64,000 nt of DNA from Onthophagus taurus (GCF_036711975.1 NC_091972.1:20031001-20095000); one strand, 5' to 3'. Positions 22,951 through 35,094 are shown, counted from the stretch's first letter. Made by a program: numbers and translations. Notes: generated by a model not told the origin, from the sequence alone.

Positions 22951-23624
22951 ATGAAAGGTAAGTTTATAACGATTTTAATTTAATAGACTTAGCTACAACT
23001 TTATTTTTATATTTTAGTTACATTCTTGTTATGTGCCACCCTTGTATTGGCTTTCCAATATGCCAAAGCCGACGAGTTGGTGAATGTCCCGACGACATGA
23101 ACCCGGATAAAGTTGATTTCTTGGTAGATGATAAAGATTGCACCGTCTTCTACAAATGCGATTGGGGAAAACCCGTCAAATTCGATTGCCCATCTGATTT
23201 ACATTTCAACAAAGAATTGGAAGTCTGTGATTGGCCCGATAAAGCTGGATGCAACGGTGATGGTGGAGATGACAGTGGAAGTAGCAGCAGCAGTAGCAGT
23301 AGCGAAAGCGATGAAGGGGATGACGATGAAGAAGTAGTTGAAGGAGGAGATGACAATGTTGAAGAAGATTCCAGTAGCTCCAGCTCTAGTTCTAGCTCCG
23401 AAAGTAACGAAAGTAGCGATGGAAACGGTCAAGGCAAATGCCCAAATGATCCGTGCCCAAAAGAAAATGGTGATTTCCCTCATTACTTTGCCCACCCAGA
23501 AACCTGTGGTAGATTCTGCCAATGCGACTGGGGAGTTGCCTATGATATGCCATGCCCAGATGGTCTTCATTTCAACACCGACCTTAATGTTTGCGATTGG
23601 CCAGCTGATGCAGGATGTGAATAA
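22951..23624 (+). pseudogene. Two-domain chitin-binding gene, copy 5, frameshifted at the signal-peptide junction
   Basis: Exon 1 (22951-22957), a 60-bp intron and exon 2 (23018-23624) are all preserved with good splice sites and a TATA box. Near 23074 the usual GCC GAC CCA GTT GGT has become GCC GAC GA GTT GGT, one base short. The signal-peptide frame therefore runs into a TGA after about ten codons, while the rest of the gene stays fully open in the second frame. The domains, linker (ESNESSDGNGQGKC) and FNTDLNV match copy 2. The mature region has no other damage, so the loss is recent, a sequencing error, or a polymorphism. The alternative ATG at 23031 would give a mature protein with no proper signal peptide. 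Confidence 0.8.
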
Positions 23625-23784
23625 TATACTTATTATCATAAAAATGTTACTTATCTGAACACAAATAAAATTTAATTATGCATTAATAATTTGTTTTTGT
23701 TAATAATCATTCAATTAAAGCATTTGATCTAGTTTGAAATATAATTCTTTTTCTAAAAGCACAATGTTTTAAAATTTCCAAATA

Positions 23785-23850
23785 TACTAACAGGTTCCTT
23801 AGACTTTTGTATACAATGTTTACAATGAAATGGGGTAGGATTCTTTTTCT
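23785..23850. repeat. Downstream flank of copy 5 with empty mariner site
   Basis: Reverse complemented, this reads GTTAGTATATTTGGAAATTT where the copy 2 flank is interrupted by the 1443-bp mariner. Only one TA is present. Confidence 0.8.
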
Positions 23851-23879
23851 TTTCATATTTAATTATGTTCTTTTCAGGA

Positions 23880-24900
23880 CATAATCAGTAAATACGCGTT
23901 TTACCTTTTTTTCTTTCTTATTGTACTATTCTCGGCACGGACTTTGGAAATGGTCGAAGAGCTTCTACTGAAGAAGAAGTTAAGGCAATACTCCAGGTCC
24001 AGCTTGCAGCAGCCGATCCAGCAATGCATTGTGACTTGGATATGCATGCACTACTTTCTTTATTCGTCGACTTTGCAAAAGAGTTACAGTTAGCTACGCT
24101 TAAGTCTTTTTCATCTTGACTGTTTGATAGTTTTTGGTTTGTCTGCGTTCTTTGGTAAATCACCTGTCTGAAGTGTCATGTCTAATCACGGTTAGACAAT
24201 AGTAATGTTAACTTCTCTTTCATCGGATGTAACATTTCCTACTTGCTTAACACCTTTTGATGATAAAATTTTGGGTGGTGTGTGAACAGTGGAATTACCA
24301 GTATCATCTAAATTTTAAATTTTACTGTGAGGAAATTGGTATCTAATCATTACATCTTGAATATTATTGCAAAAACATGACACAGTCTGCCGATTAATGC
24401 TGGTAGCATGGGAAAGACACGTCGCCTCTGGTTTTCGTAAACTCAAATTTGTATACCGTTTTCTTAACCCTCTTAACCACATTTCTCCGGCGGTCTTGTT
24501 TTCGGTCCAACTATTTGGTATGTTAATGTGGTTTTCATGAGCAAATTCAAACGCGAGTTTCTCTTTTTGTGAGACCATGGTGAAATCGAGCGGCATGTAA
24601 ATAATAATCGACTAACTGGAGTTCTTCGTTTAAAAAAAACACTTTATGGGTACCTATCATTTTTTGCTATGTAAACATAAGCTATATTATTTGGATTTCC
24701 CTGTGCATTATTCTCAATTTGTAACCATTCGAAATATTTTAACTGCGGTTCGCACTTTTGCATTATTATATGTAACTTCTTTCAAAATTCCCTTCAATGC
24801 GCCAACATCTAACGCAGCCATGTTATATCTTGCTTACTTCTAGGCATTTTTCTGGTAAGAATAACGATAGCTACTACTTACATTATTACCAAAAATATAT
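23880..24900 (-). mobile_element. pogo/Tigger-like transposon, internally deleted
   Basis: This is the same family as 12360-13990. The frame 24315-24596 encodes MVSQKEKLAFEFAHENHINI, then NSWTENKTAGEMWLRGLRKR and YTNLSLRKPEATCLSHATSI, the DNA-binding half. 23918-24163 encodes the tail. Most of the catalytic domain between them is missing, so it is non-autonomous. Confidence 0.75.
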
Positions 24901-25540
24901 AACAACATATGAATATACAATATATATTATACACCATCCTATAAGCACTGGCTGCCAACATTCGTGAAAATTGTTAAAGTTCGTTTATATACTAAGTATA
25001 AGATGGCAATATTATCGCCAATGTCCCTACGTACTACGTATTCTACTAAAACATATAAAATATCTTATCTATTCTATTCTTATAATGTGTTTCACAACTT
25101 TGATACTTTGGTATACTGAAATGTCATTAAGAATTATTTGCTACATTTTCCATATGTAAGAGTGGCTTCTGGTTTTATGTAGTGTTATCTTTACTATGTT
25201 TTAATTATGACTATTCCATTATCATAGATGGCAGTATTGATACTTTGTTGCTTTTTACTCTTTCATTGCATAAATGATTGTTGTTATCAGGCAGAAAATT
25301 TTCCATATAATTAATCTATTAGTAAGGTCCTTTTAAATAAACCAGAAAGTTTCATTTCCTAATTCGTAACTTTTTCGAAAAGAATTGAATTCAATCAGTG
25401 ATATTTTTACATTCATACAAAATAAATAAAGAAATTTTTATTAAGGAACAAAGGATATAAGAAGTATTATCATATGAAGTCTTTTAGGTTACGCCGAAAA
25501 TATAAGTTTTGTTTCAACATTTTTCCAATCCAACCCAACA
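24901..25540. other. Unassigned intergenic DNA
   Basis: There is no recognisable gene, TATA-plus-intron signature or inverted repeat in this AT-rich stretch. Confidence 0.35.
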
Positions 25541-25559
25541 ATTATTATACATTAAACTA

Positions 25560-27600
25560 AAACTAGAACTAACACTAGACCTAAAATCTTTCGGGTTAAG
25601 CCGTGCGTTTTTTGAAAAAATGTTTGACGTTTCGGATGCCATGTTGCAACCTTCTTCAGAAACAAGTTCGAAGTGACGAATTCGTTTTAAAATTTGACAA
25701 TAAATACATGAAAAGGTAATTAATAACTAATTAGTGTCTAATTGTCAACTAAGTTGTTTTGTCAAATCCGGGTGGAGAAGGCTTCGTTGAGTTCACCAAC
25801 ATCTTCCATGTGCGGCTGAGTTTTCAGCCATCTTCTCTATTCATGTTATTCCCATGTTGATGAATCTCTATCGCCTCTCTCGTCAATCTTTGGAAGTAAT
25901 GCCCGTTTCTTGCTAGCACTTTGGTTTTTTCGAACTCTATGCTGTGTCCTCCTTTGTGGCAATGCTCTGCGACTGCAGATTGTTGGATCTTCCTTAGTCG
26001 GACGTCTCTTTCGTGTTCTTTGATGCGGCACTCGATGTTACGTCCAGTTTGGCCAACGTAATATTTCGAGCAACTGCAAGATAGCCGGTAGACTCCAGCT
26101 CCCTTTAATGGGGTTAGTTTGTCTTTGGCTATCGGAAGAGCGTTTTGTATTTTGCTGACCGTACCGTATCGTACCACGATATCATTCTTCTTCAGACGCC
26201 TCGCAATTCGGTCCGTCACACCTGAAACGTAAGGAAGGCAGATAAAACCGGCTGGTGTCGTACTTACCGAGTCATCCTTCTGTTTATGTGGTTTGGTGGA
26301 TCGTCGGATATCTCTCATCGTGTAGCCGTTCTTCTGCAGCACATCTTCTAGGAATCTTTCTTCTTTTCTTAGGTTCTCTTTATCGCATATCCTCTCTGCT
26401 CGCTGAAATAAGGCTTGAATCATGGACCTCTTCTGTTGTGGGTGGTGGTGGGATGAAGCCTGCAGGTACCTATTCGTATGTGTCTTCTTTCGATATACTC
26501 CCAGTTTCATGCCCCCGTCTGTTTTCCTAGTGACTAACACATCCAGGAATGGCAACTGTTTTGCATTTTCTGTTTCCATGGTAAATTTTATCATGGGGTG
26601 CTGTGAATTGAGGTGGTCTAGAAATTCCTGGAGTTGCTCTTTTCCATGTTGCCAGATCACGAAAGTGTCATCGACGTAACGGAGCCATAGCTTCGGTTTC
26701 CAAGGACTCTTCTTTAGCGCCTCCTCTTCAAACATCTCCATGTAAAAATTGGCTATCACAGGAGACAGAGGTGATCCCATGGCTGCTCCTTCGCATTGCT
26801 CGTAGAATTCCCCCTTCCAGCTGAAATATGTCGACGATAGGCAGTATTCCACTAGTCCTGGGACATACTTGGGCAAACCCTCCGGGATAAGTTTCTGGCG
26901 AAGACCATCCACGGCATCTTTGACTGGTACTCTGGTGAATAGAGATTCCACTGTTTTACCTGTAAAAGGAGACAGAATCTTGGAAAGGTGTTTTGCTAGT
27001 TGATAGGTGGGAGAATTTATGGCACTGACAATAGGACGTAGTGGGACGTCTGGTTTATGGATTTTGGGTAATCCATATATCCTTGCTGGTACTGGAGCCT
27101 GTACGAATAAGCTTTTTTGTTGATCTGCTGGGATTTCTGTGAATTTTACCAGTTCTTTCATCTTCCTTACTATCATCTCGGTTGTGTCCTTTTTTATTTT
27201 CTTATAGGTGGCTGTGTCCAAAAGGCTCTTGATCTTGTCGTCGTATTCTTTTCTGTCCATAACCACGGTCGCATTCCCCTTGTCCGCTGGTAGGATGATA
27301 ATGTCTGGTTTTTCCCTTATCGTTCGTAGTGCTCTTCTTTTGTTTATTGTTAAGTTTGATTTTGGTGGCATTGCTGTTTTAAGCACTCTCGCTATGTCTT
27401 GACGAATTTCCTCTGCTTTCACTGCAGGTATTCTGCGAATAGCCACTTCCACTTCACATATAATTTCTTCTTTGGGAACCCTCTTTGGAGCGACTGCATA
27501 ATTTAAGCCTTTGGCGAGTACTTTAGTTTCCTCCTCTGTTAATGGGACGCTTGATCGGTTGATAACGACTCTTTCAATTGGCAAATCGAATAAGAAGATC
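25560..27600 (-). mobile_element. Penelope-like element with RT and GIY-YIG endonuclease
   Basis: A 586-codon frame (25824-27584) is open on the minus strand. It reads ILPADKGNATVVMDRKEYDD, then ARIYGLPKIHKP and LRPIVSAINSP, then GAAMGSPLSPVIANFY and LRYVDDTFVIW (RT motifs of the Penelope type). Near the C-terminus GVYRLSCSCSKYYVGQTGR is the GIY-YIG nuclease. Such elements move by target-primed reverse transcription. The terminal DNA at 25585-25680 has a CTGAAGA-stem-GAAACGTC arrangement like the hammerhead-ribozyme region of these elements. It looks young by its open frame but is not a full-length member, so activity should not be assumed. Confidence 0.85.
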
Positions 27601-28180
27601 GAATCGAATAAGAAGAATAAGGAAATCAGACAACGTACACTGTTAAAAATGTTACGGAGTGATTTAACTCTTTCTAAAAGTGGTAAATTTAACTAAATTC
27701 TAGTAGCTTGCAACTCTTTTCAGAGTCAAAATAACTTTGTTAAGATGTTAAAAATACGGTGTTAATCTGTTTATTTCTCACAGTGTAACTTTACACTTTC
27801 CAACTCTGTATTTTGATTAAAAGTACAATACAAATAATTCGGTGTAAACTAACTAAATTTAAAATTGTATCTACCCCGCTATGTAGTTCTCGTTGTGGTC
27901 ACATGACCTATCACGTGATTCTTCCACAGTATTGGTAATTTTTAGTCGAAACAAGTCGCAGCGTGCACAAACGTTATTAAATCGTCGTAGGTACAATTTT
28001 TAAATATTTTCTTTATTTTTATTAAAATGTATGATTGGTGCATTCGTGTAAAGTAGGACCGAAAGAAGTGGGTTAAGTTAAGTGAGCAAGAATTGTCCAA
28101 ACAATTGATTGATGAAGCGGGTAAGTATACTTTAACAGTATATATCATACTCTAAACAGAACAATTTTTGGGAAGAAGGA
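27601..28180. other. Unassigned DNA between Penelope-like element and LINE remnant
   Basis: No gene was recognised. A short exon-like stretch (about 28020-28122, ending at a GTAAGT donor-like site) reads KKWVKLSEQELSKQLIDEAG, but no partner exon was found. Confidence 0.3.
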
Positions 28181-28184
28181 GATA

Positions 28185-28670
28185 GATAAAAAGATAAAAT
28201 TGAAAGTGTACAACGCTGTAGCAGTCCCAATATTAACATAAGACAATGAATCATGGACACTCCAAGATAAACAAGAAGGAAAGATCACAGCAATGGAAAT
28301 GAAATTAATAAACAAAGTAGGATAGGATAAGGAATGATGAAATAAGACTGGGAGTAGATCAAGAGGAGATAATCAGCAAAATAGAGAGAAAGCAACTAAA
28401 CTGGTACGCCCACGTAATTAGAATGGAACATAACACAATAGTAAAAAAAGTATTTGAAGCAAAGAATATGGATAAGAAAAAGAGGGGAAAACCTAGGAAG
28501 AAGTGAGAGGAAAGAATAGCAGAAGTTGGGAAGAAGAGAGGGAAGACTCTAGAAGATATAAAGGAGTTAACCAGGAATTAGTGTAAGAGGTGGATGGAGG
28601 ATTAGGAAAATGGTTTATCCGACGCCATCAGGCATAAGAATCAGGAGAAGAAGAAGATGATATAAAATAA
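28185..28670 (+). mobile_element. LINE 3' remnant (RTE/R1-like)
   Basis: Plus-strand frames read KVYNAVAVPIL and ESWTLQDKQEGKITAMEMKL, then a GRPRKKW-like basic tail near 28480. This is the familiar end of insect endonuclease-RT LINEs. Multiple shifts are present. Its last part is duplicated, inverted, at 1970-2045. Confidence 0.6.
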
Positions 28671-29574
28671 ATTATTTTAAAGCGTACTGTTTTTATACAA
28701 GTTGGATAGCAAACATTTTTTTTGTAACCACACTATCAGCAAGCATAAAATTAAATTGGCGATTTTTAAAATTCCCTATGAAGGATAGTGGGCAAACCTT
28801 AAGTTTATAATTTTGTAGCCTCAAAATATTTAATTTCTTAATTCCTAATTGTTTAGGAGAGAATAATTTTTGACTTCAAATACATTCTCGAGATGCGCCA
28901 AACTCAACAAGAATTTTTTTAAATTTTATATAAAATAAATTAACCGTCCTGGAAACTTATAATTTGGCTAAACTTAATCTCAAATATTTCTTTCTAACCT
29001 CACAATATTTCGTTTCTTAATTCCTAACTATTGCCACATTGAAACACTAAATTATACTGGCTATTTTTTAAATTTTGTATAAAATAATATGGGTAACTTA
29101 GAAGTTACTCAAATTATAAGATGCTCTAACCTAACCTCACACGTTCGCTTACAGCACCAAAAAGTTTTGTATTGATTTTCATATTTCATATCGACTGTTG
29201 TTTAAGAAATATCGCCGTTTTTATAAAGTAATTCCTTTGTATTTGGCTGCCAACATCATTTTGAGAAATAATGGAAGAAGAATATAATAACTCAAATGTT
29301 TTATTTAAAAATGTATTTTCAAGTGATGCACGTATGCCTCTTGCATCAAAGCGAAAAAAAATCATATTATATCCGGTTTCATTGATCGATAACCATTAAT
29401 ATTTTTTGTATGAACTTTGTATACACTATATGTATTGAACTATTGTGTTGGTAGCAATAGATTAATATCTAGTGGCTATTATTAATTATCTCGCTTTTAT
29501 CAACACTAATTAATTAGCAATTATAGCAATTTGTTCTTTATAATTAAATTATCGGTATTTTTTTTGATTTATGC
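28671..29574. repeat. Upstream flank of copy 6, inverted duplicate of the copy 1 flank
   Basis: No gene is seen. The stretch corresponds to 1239-1960 in reverse complement, including a CATTCTCGAGATGCGCCAAAC block and the TCCGGTTTCATTGATCGATAA block. Confidence 0.7.
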
Positions 29575-29582
29575 TATAAAAT
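29575..29582 (+). promoter_or_regulatory. TATA box of copy 6
   Basis: TATAAAATAGGGCCGCCG, as in copy 1, lies 67 bp upstream of the ATG. Confidence 0.6.
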
Positions 29583-29648
29583 AGGGCCGCCGCATACTTA
29601 AATTATTATTTGAATTGTTTCATCACAGCAATTTGACTAAATATCAAA

Positions 29649-30351
29649 ATGAAAGGTGAGTCCATAACAATTTCAATATAATAAGCTTAGTTATAACTTT
29701 ATATTTTACATTTTAGCTACATTCTTGTTATGTGCCACCTTTGTATTGGCTTTCCAATATGCCAAAGCCGACCCAGTTGGTGAATGCCCCGACGACATGA
29801 ACCCGGATAAAGTTGATTTCTTGGTAGATGATGAAGATTGCACCGTCTTTTACAAATGCGATTGGGGAAAACCCGTCAAATTCGATTGCCCATCTGATTT
29901 ACATTTCAACAAAGAATTGGAAGTCTGTGATTGGCCAGATAAAGCTGGATGCAACGGTGATGGTGGAGACGACAGTGGAAGCAGCAGCAGCAGTAGCAGC
30001 AGCGAAAGCAATGAAGGGGATGACGATGAAGAAGTAGTTGATGGAGGTGATGAAGAAGAAGAAGTTGAGGGAGGAGATGGCAATGTTGAAGAAGATTCCG
30101 GTAGCTCCAGCTCTAGTTCTAGCTCCGAAAGTGACGAAAGTGGCGATGGAAACGGTCAAGGCAGATGCCCAAATGATCCATGCCCAAAAGAAAATGGTGA
30201 TTTCCCTCATTACTTTGCCCACCCTGAAACTTGTGGCAGATTCTGCCAATGTGACTGGGGAGTAGCCTATGATATGCCGTGCCCAGATGGACTTCATTTC
30301 AACACCAAACTTAATGTTTGTGATTGGCCAGCTGATGCAGGCTGTGAATAA
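29649..30351 (+). CDS. Two-domain chitin-binding protein (CBM14), copy 6
   Basis: Exons 29649-29655 and 29717-30351 with a 61-bp intron (GTGAGT donor, as in copy 1) give 213 aa starting MKATF. Domain 1 is 26-81 (DDMNPDK, DDEDC). The linker is 82-152 with the EEEEVEGGDG signature shared only with copy 1. Domain 2 is 153-212 (FNTKLNV). It differs from copy 1 mainly by a shorter first Ser/Asn run. It is intact, and the closest relative by coding and upstream sequence is copy 1, although the two downstream flanks are not alike. Confidence 0.91.
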
Positions 30352-30446
30352 TACATTTACTTTCATACAAATGTTATATTATTTGATTGACTAATAAATA
30401 AATAAAATATCATTATGCATTAATAATTTGATTTTGTTTATAATTA

Positions 30447-30603
30447 TACTGACTTCCATAAAAATTGCAACACCTAGAATTTATTGAACTATTTTATTCA
30501 AATTTTAATCGTTTGTTTGTTCTAATGAAAGACATCGTTAACGAAAATTTCAATAAAATCATTCAACTAATTCTAGGTATCGCAATTTTTATGGAAGTCA
30601 GTA
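30447..30603. mobile_element. Short mariner-type MITE
   Basis: This is a 157-bp element with near-perfect 34-bp inverted ends (CTGACTTCCATAAAAATTGC) flanked by TA. It is too short to encode protein. Confidence 0.85.
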
Positions 30604-30606
30604 TAC

Positions 30607-31165
30607 ACAGGGTGGTTCAGTTTTTAATCGGTAAACTTTAGTATGACATAGTACATGCCAAACTATCACAAGCTTTTTATATAAACATAGGATCGCAACT
30701 CTTTTATTTTCGAGCTATGAGCTGTCAAAGTTGAGCCTAAAATTTACATTTTATTTTTTATTTCGGGTATGAGCAAACCGTAGAATTTAAAATTCTGTAT
30801 TTATGTACTACCGGTTAATACCTTATTTTTAACCATACCTTAAACTTTCCTAGTGCCCTCTAAAGGGATGAAATTCACAACCCCTTTGATTTTGTTAAAC
30901 AACTTTTTAACGCCATTGAATAATATTATAAAAAATATCGATTGTAAAGCTGTTAACTTCTAAGCTACACGGAAACTGTAAACTTTAAGGAAAATACTAA
31001 AGAGAGAAAAAGCACCACTAAAGAATAAGCTTTACAACCCATATTTTTTTATGTTAATATTCCATAGCATTAAAAAGTTCTTATAAAAAATCAAAGGGTG
31101 GTGAATTTCATCCCCTTAGAGGCTGTACATTTTTGGCTCAACTTTGACAGCTCATAGCTGTTTAG
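30607..31165. repeat. Long fold-back repeat (MITE-like)
   Basis: The left arm near 30711-30960 and right arm near 31025-31165 are imperfect inverted copies; for example GAGCTATGAGCTGTCAAAGT faces its complement at 31140-31160. It starts with the CAGGGTGGTTCAG type of end common in insect non-autonomous elements. No protein is encoded. Confidence 0.65.
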
Positions 31166-32640
31166 TTTATATAAAAAAACTGGTGATATGTTGGTAAGTC
31201 CTAGTAAAGTCTGTATACAAGTCGCTGATATGTATAAAACGGTCGGTTATTTTCTAAAGCAAGATAGCCAGCGAAACATGTTAAGACACAAAAGGTTTAG
31301 TATTTTTTTAAATCTATTACAATAAAGGGAAATTAAAAACATACAGGGTGAGTCAAAACATAATGATGAAACAAAGTTGGATTTTCTTCAATGGAACATC
31401 CTGTAGGCATATTATTCTATATTTCAGTTCACCTCGAAATTCTAAACAAGATTCATATAGCACATCCTAAACCTAAACTTAACCGTTTTTGCGATATTGA
31501 ACTTTGAATATCAGTCTTTTTTTTACACATAAATACACAAGAATATTGTAGTCGACATGAAGATAATAATTTATACAATAAAATGATTATATACAAAGTG
31601 ATATCTTTTATTTAATTTTTGTCTTGACCGGTTTCGGTAATTAAATTACCATCTTCAGAAGACACGTCAAATTATTACTTAAAAGTTGAAACAAATACCA
31701 CACATCTTTATACGAACACAATGACTTAACATCTCATTTCTTAAAATAAAATAACACAAGTACTGTTTCGAGAATATATAAACTTGTTTTTCAAGTAGAA
31801 TATAGTATGGTTTTTTAAAAATCTTTAACACTACCCTTCCTTTTCTATATGTCCAATTAAATATCTGTCCAATTATGAACCAATTTATCATCCCTAAACG
31901 AGGGATCACCTGATGGAGTCATAAAAATTCGACGAGAACAATACCTAAATTTCAAATGGAAGTGATACTCGCATCCTACAATACCAGGACTCTTATGTTT
32001 AGGCCTATGTTTAACACTGAGCGGAAAAGGGAACTGATGGTGATGAAAGTTAAAAAAGAAATGGCAATTTCCTTTTGATTGCTGCTAATAAATAGTTTCA
32101 CAGGAATCCGTACAGTTTTATAGTGATATTCAGGAAGATAAATTCAACTGATACTAGTATGGAAGTTAAATGCAAAAATGTGAGCCAATAAAACCGATTT
32201 GTTTTTTTATGGAATCGTCTTGCTAGAAAGAAGCTTCTTGCTGCAGCGAAACAAAGCAAGCATTTATATAGCAACAAGATAATAAACGATATAATTAAAC
32301 TTTAAGTTTTCATGTGTATTTTTTAGACGAGATCGCCTGAACGATGCCGTTAATAGTTTATATATCGGGAGTGTTGACATTTACGTTCTTTGCGCCGTCT
32401 AAACCATTTTGGACTTTTATTAAGTCTAATGGAGCATAGATATTCCATCAATAATGGCAAGGAGTATGTAAATCTTGAAGGGATGGTCCAGAGATTTTTA
32501 AATATGACGTTGTTCAAAAACGCCACCCCTACAATATCAATTAGCACTAAAAAAGCAATATTTAAAAAAAGCTCATCGAAACAACCACAAAGTTTTAAGT
32601 ATATCTTTGTCTCTACTTTGAATATTTGATATAATTATAA
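31166..32640. other. Intergenic DNA with small element relics
   Basis: A CAGGGTGAGTCAAAACATAA element end lies at 31346. At 31615-31675 a GACCGGTTTCGGTAATTAAA stretch, which on the minus strand reads CTGAAGA-hairpin-GAAAC, resembles a Penelope-like terminal region. Short frames at 31679-31909 and 32350-32629 have no recognisable motif. Confidence 0.4.
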
Positions 32641-32720
32641 ATAAAAGCAAATTATTAATACATCATCATGTTTTATTTATATTTCGTTAAATAACATAAC
32701 TTCTTTATAAATAAAATAAA

Positions 32721-33396
32721 TTATTCGCATCCTGCATCAGCTGGCCAATCGCAAACATTAAGTTTGGTGTTGAAATGAAGTCCATCTGGGCATGGCATAT
32801 CATAGGCAACTCCCCAATCGCATTGGCAGAATCTACCACAGCTTTCAGGGTGGGCAAAGTAATGAGGGAAATCACCATTTTCTTTTGGGCATGGATCATT
32901 TGGACATTTGCCTTGACCGTTTCCATCGCCACTTTCGTCACTTTCGGAGCTAGAACTAGAGCTGGAGCTACTGGAATCTTCTTCAACATTGTCATCTCCT
33001 CCTTCAACTACATCTTCATCGTCATCCCCTTCATCGCTTTCGCTACTGCTACTGCTGCTGCTACTTCCACCGTCATCTCCACCATCACCGTTGCATCCGG
33101 CTTTATCTGGCCAATCACAGACTTCCAATTCTTTGTTGAAATGTAAATCAGATGGGCAATCGAATTTGACGGGTTTTCCCCAATCGCATTTGTAAAAGAC
33201 GGTGCAATCGTTATCATCTACCAAGAAATCAACTTTTTCCGGGTTCATTGTGTCAGGGCATTCACCAACTGGGTCGGCTTTGGCATATTGGAAAGCCAAT
33301 ACAAAGGTGGCACATAACAAGAATGTAACTAAAATATAAAAAATAAAGTTTTTGCTAAGTATATTAAATTAAAATCGTTGTAAAGTTACCTTTCAT
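32721..33396 (-). CDS. Two-domain chitin-binding protein (CBM14), copy 7
   Basis: Exons 33390-33396 and 32721-33328 with a 61-bp intron give 204 aa. Domain 1 (26-81) has DTMNPEK and DDNDC, shared with copies 8 and 13. The linker is 82-143 (DDDEDVVEGG). Domain 2 (144-203) has HPESCGRFC where others have HPETC, and FNTKLNV. It is the first minus-strand member of the tandem-unit array and is divergent to the decayed copy at 35095-35576. The frame is intact. Confidence 0.91.
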
Positions 33397-33461
33397 TTTG
33401 ATGCTTAACCAAATTGCTGTAATCGAACAATTCGAATAATAATTGAGGAAGGTACTATTTG

Positions 33462-33469
33462 ATTTTATA
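33462..33469 (-). promoter_or_regulatory. TATA box of copy 7
   Basis: TATAAAATCAAATAGTACC lies 66 bp upstream of the ATG; it is type-two promoter sequence with a small change after the box. Confidence 0.6.
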
Positions 33470-33749
33470 GCAATGTTAACCGCAAAAAAATCGGAGATAA
33501 CTATTTTGATAATTGCCAATTAATTAGTGTTGATAGGTACAGATATTAATCTTTACTATCAATCCACTAGTTACATACATATTGAGTATAAAAAATAGGA
33601 ATTTGAGTTACAGGAAATAATAGAATCAATGAAATTTTCTAATAGTAATTAATGATGATAATATGATAAGATTTCAATGTCAAAATAAATTTTCTAAAGA
33701 GTTCTTTGTTCCCATTCATTTAAAATTAATTAAACAAACTAAATGTGTA

Positions 33750-35001
33750 TAGGCGTCCGTAAAGTAGCGGATATAGGCGATAAAATCAATATAAACGGTT
33801 TATGGAAAAATTCCTAAAACGGGTCTGAAGATTTAAATTTTTTTAAAATTTTTAAACAATTGCCGAATTGTCAAAAACTGATTTAGTATAGCTTATCGAA
33901 CTGTAGCGGTGCGCATATTGTTGGAATTGAGTTGGGTTAACATTATCGGGATGAGGCCGTTATGAAAGTAATGATATCATTTTGAAAAAATGTAAACATC
34001 GCTCTTCAGTTAAGGTTTCCTAGAATGGTAAGAACCCAGGATCTTATCCCGTACTATTTCGCTCTAAGCATTGATCTTTTGCGGATATTTGGTTTGCGAC
34101 TTTCTTGCCCAATGTGGATTTTGGGTAACCCAATAACGACAATTTTGTCTATTTACTTGTCCACTCAATGTAAATGTTCCCTGGTCGGAAAAAATTATGT
34201 TTTTGATAATGTTCTCCGTCGTCGTTGCAAAATTATTGTTGTAAAAACTACGACTCATTGCTCGTGAATGAGATTTACTTTATAGGTATGTGGTGGTAGA
34301 AGCTGTACATAACCGGAGCGATTTGTTGTTCAAAACTATCAAAAATAGCAAACACGAGAACTGATAACACATGAATGATAGTGAGAAAAACAAAGAAAAT
34401 AAGTAGAATGGAGAGATTGCTCCTAACAAAATATTACAAATCTTAACTACAATACTGATGCTGGAAATGGTTAACCCTTCATTATTAAGTGCAATCAAAA
34501 AATATTATTATTAAACAAATAAAACAATAGTTACGCACTCGAGAAAAAATGAAGAATAATAATTGCTAGTAATAAACAAAAAAGAAAAAAAAATGAAGGG
34601 TTATACAAATACAACAATAGTAACGTTTAGCGATCAGCCTTCTGCCTCCTTGTACCAGTTCTACGAGATGATTAGAAACGCCGACAATCCTCAATGGCAA
34701 TTTTATTCTTAAATGCGAATTATCACCAAAAATATTAGATCAAACCGCACCAGCAAAGAGCACATCTACACACCTTCCGCCATATTTTTCTTTCGTTTCC
34801 AGGTTTCTTCCATATTCCGCAATAAAAATGGGCGATTGCCATTTGGGAAAAGTATCACTGACATTATCATTCATTTAAGAATGGCGGAAAAAATTTAAAA
34901 TCTACAACAAAAATTTATGTCTTTAGACAAGTTTCAGGCACTTTTACATAAACATTTATAATGATTATATCGTCTATATACGCTATTTTACGGACACACT
35001 G
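33750..35001 (-). mobile_element. mariner-like transposon in the unit of copy 7
   Basis: The element is about 1250 bp, bounded by TA, with imperfect inverted ends (GTCCGTAAARTAGCG core). The minus strand at 34064-34258 reads IIFSDQGTFTLSGQVNRQNC then RYWVTQNPHW, the segment around the first catalytic acid, with Gln where Glu is usual. The rest is decayed. The orthologous element in the next unit is at 37803-38962, while units of copies 9-13 lack it. Confidence 0.8.
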
Positions 35002-35094
35002 TATAACGTTTTGTATAAAATACGGGGTTGATAAATTATAAATCATTAATCGAATTGTTCTGTCATAGCAAATTGGCTAACAGTAAATATCAAA

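Noticed and set aside
23031-23090. Alternative ATG start giving copy 5 a different N-terminus (MCHPCIGFPICQSRR)
   Set aside because: It lacks a signal peptide, while the canonical exon 1, intron and promoter are present. A frameshift explains it better.
32350-32629. Overlapping short frames on both strands
   Set aside because: No motif, no conservation in other units and mutually overlapping; most likely chance.
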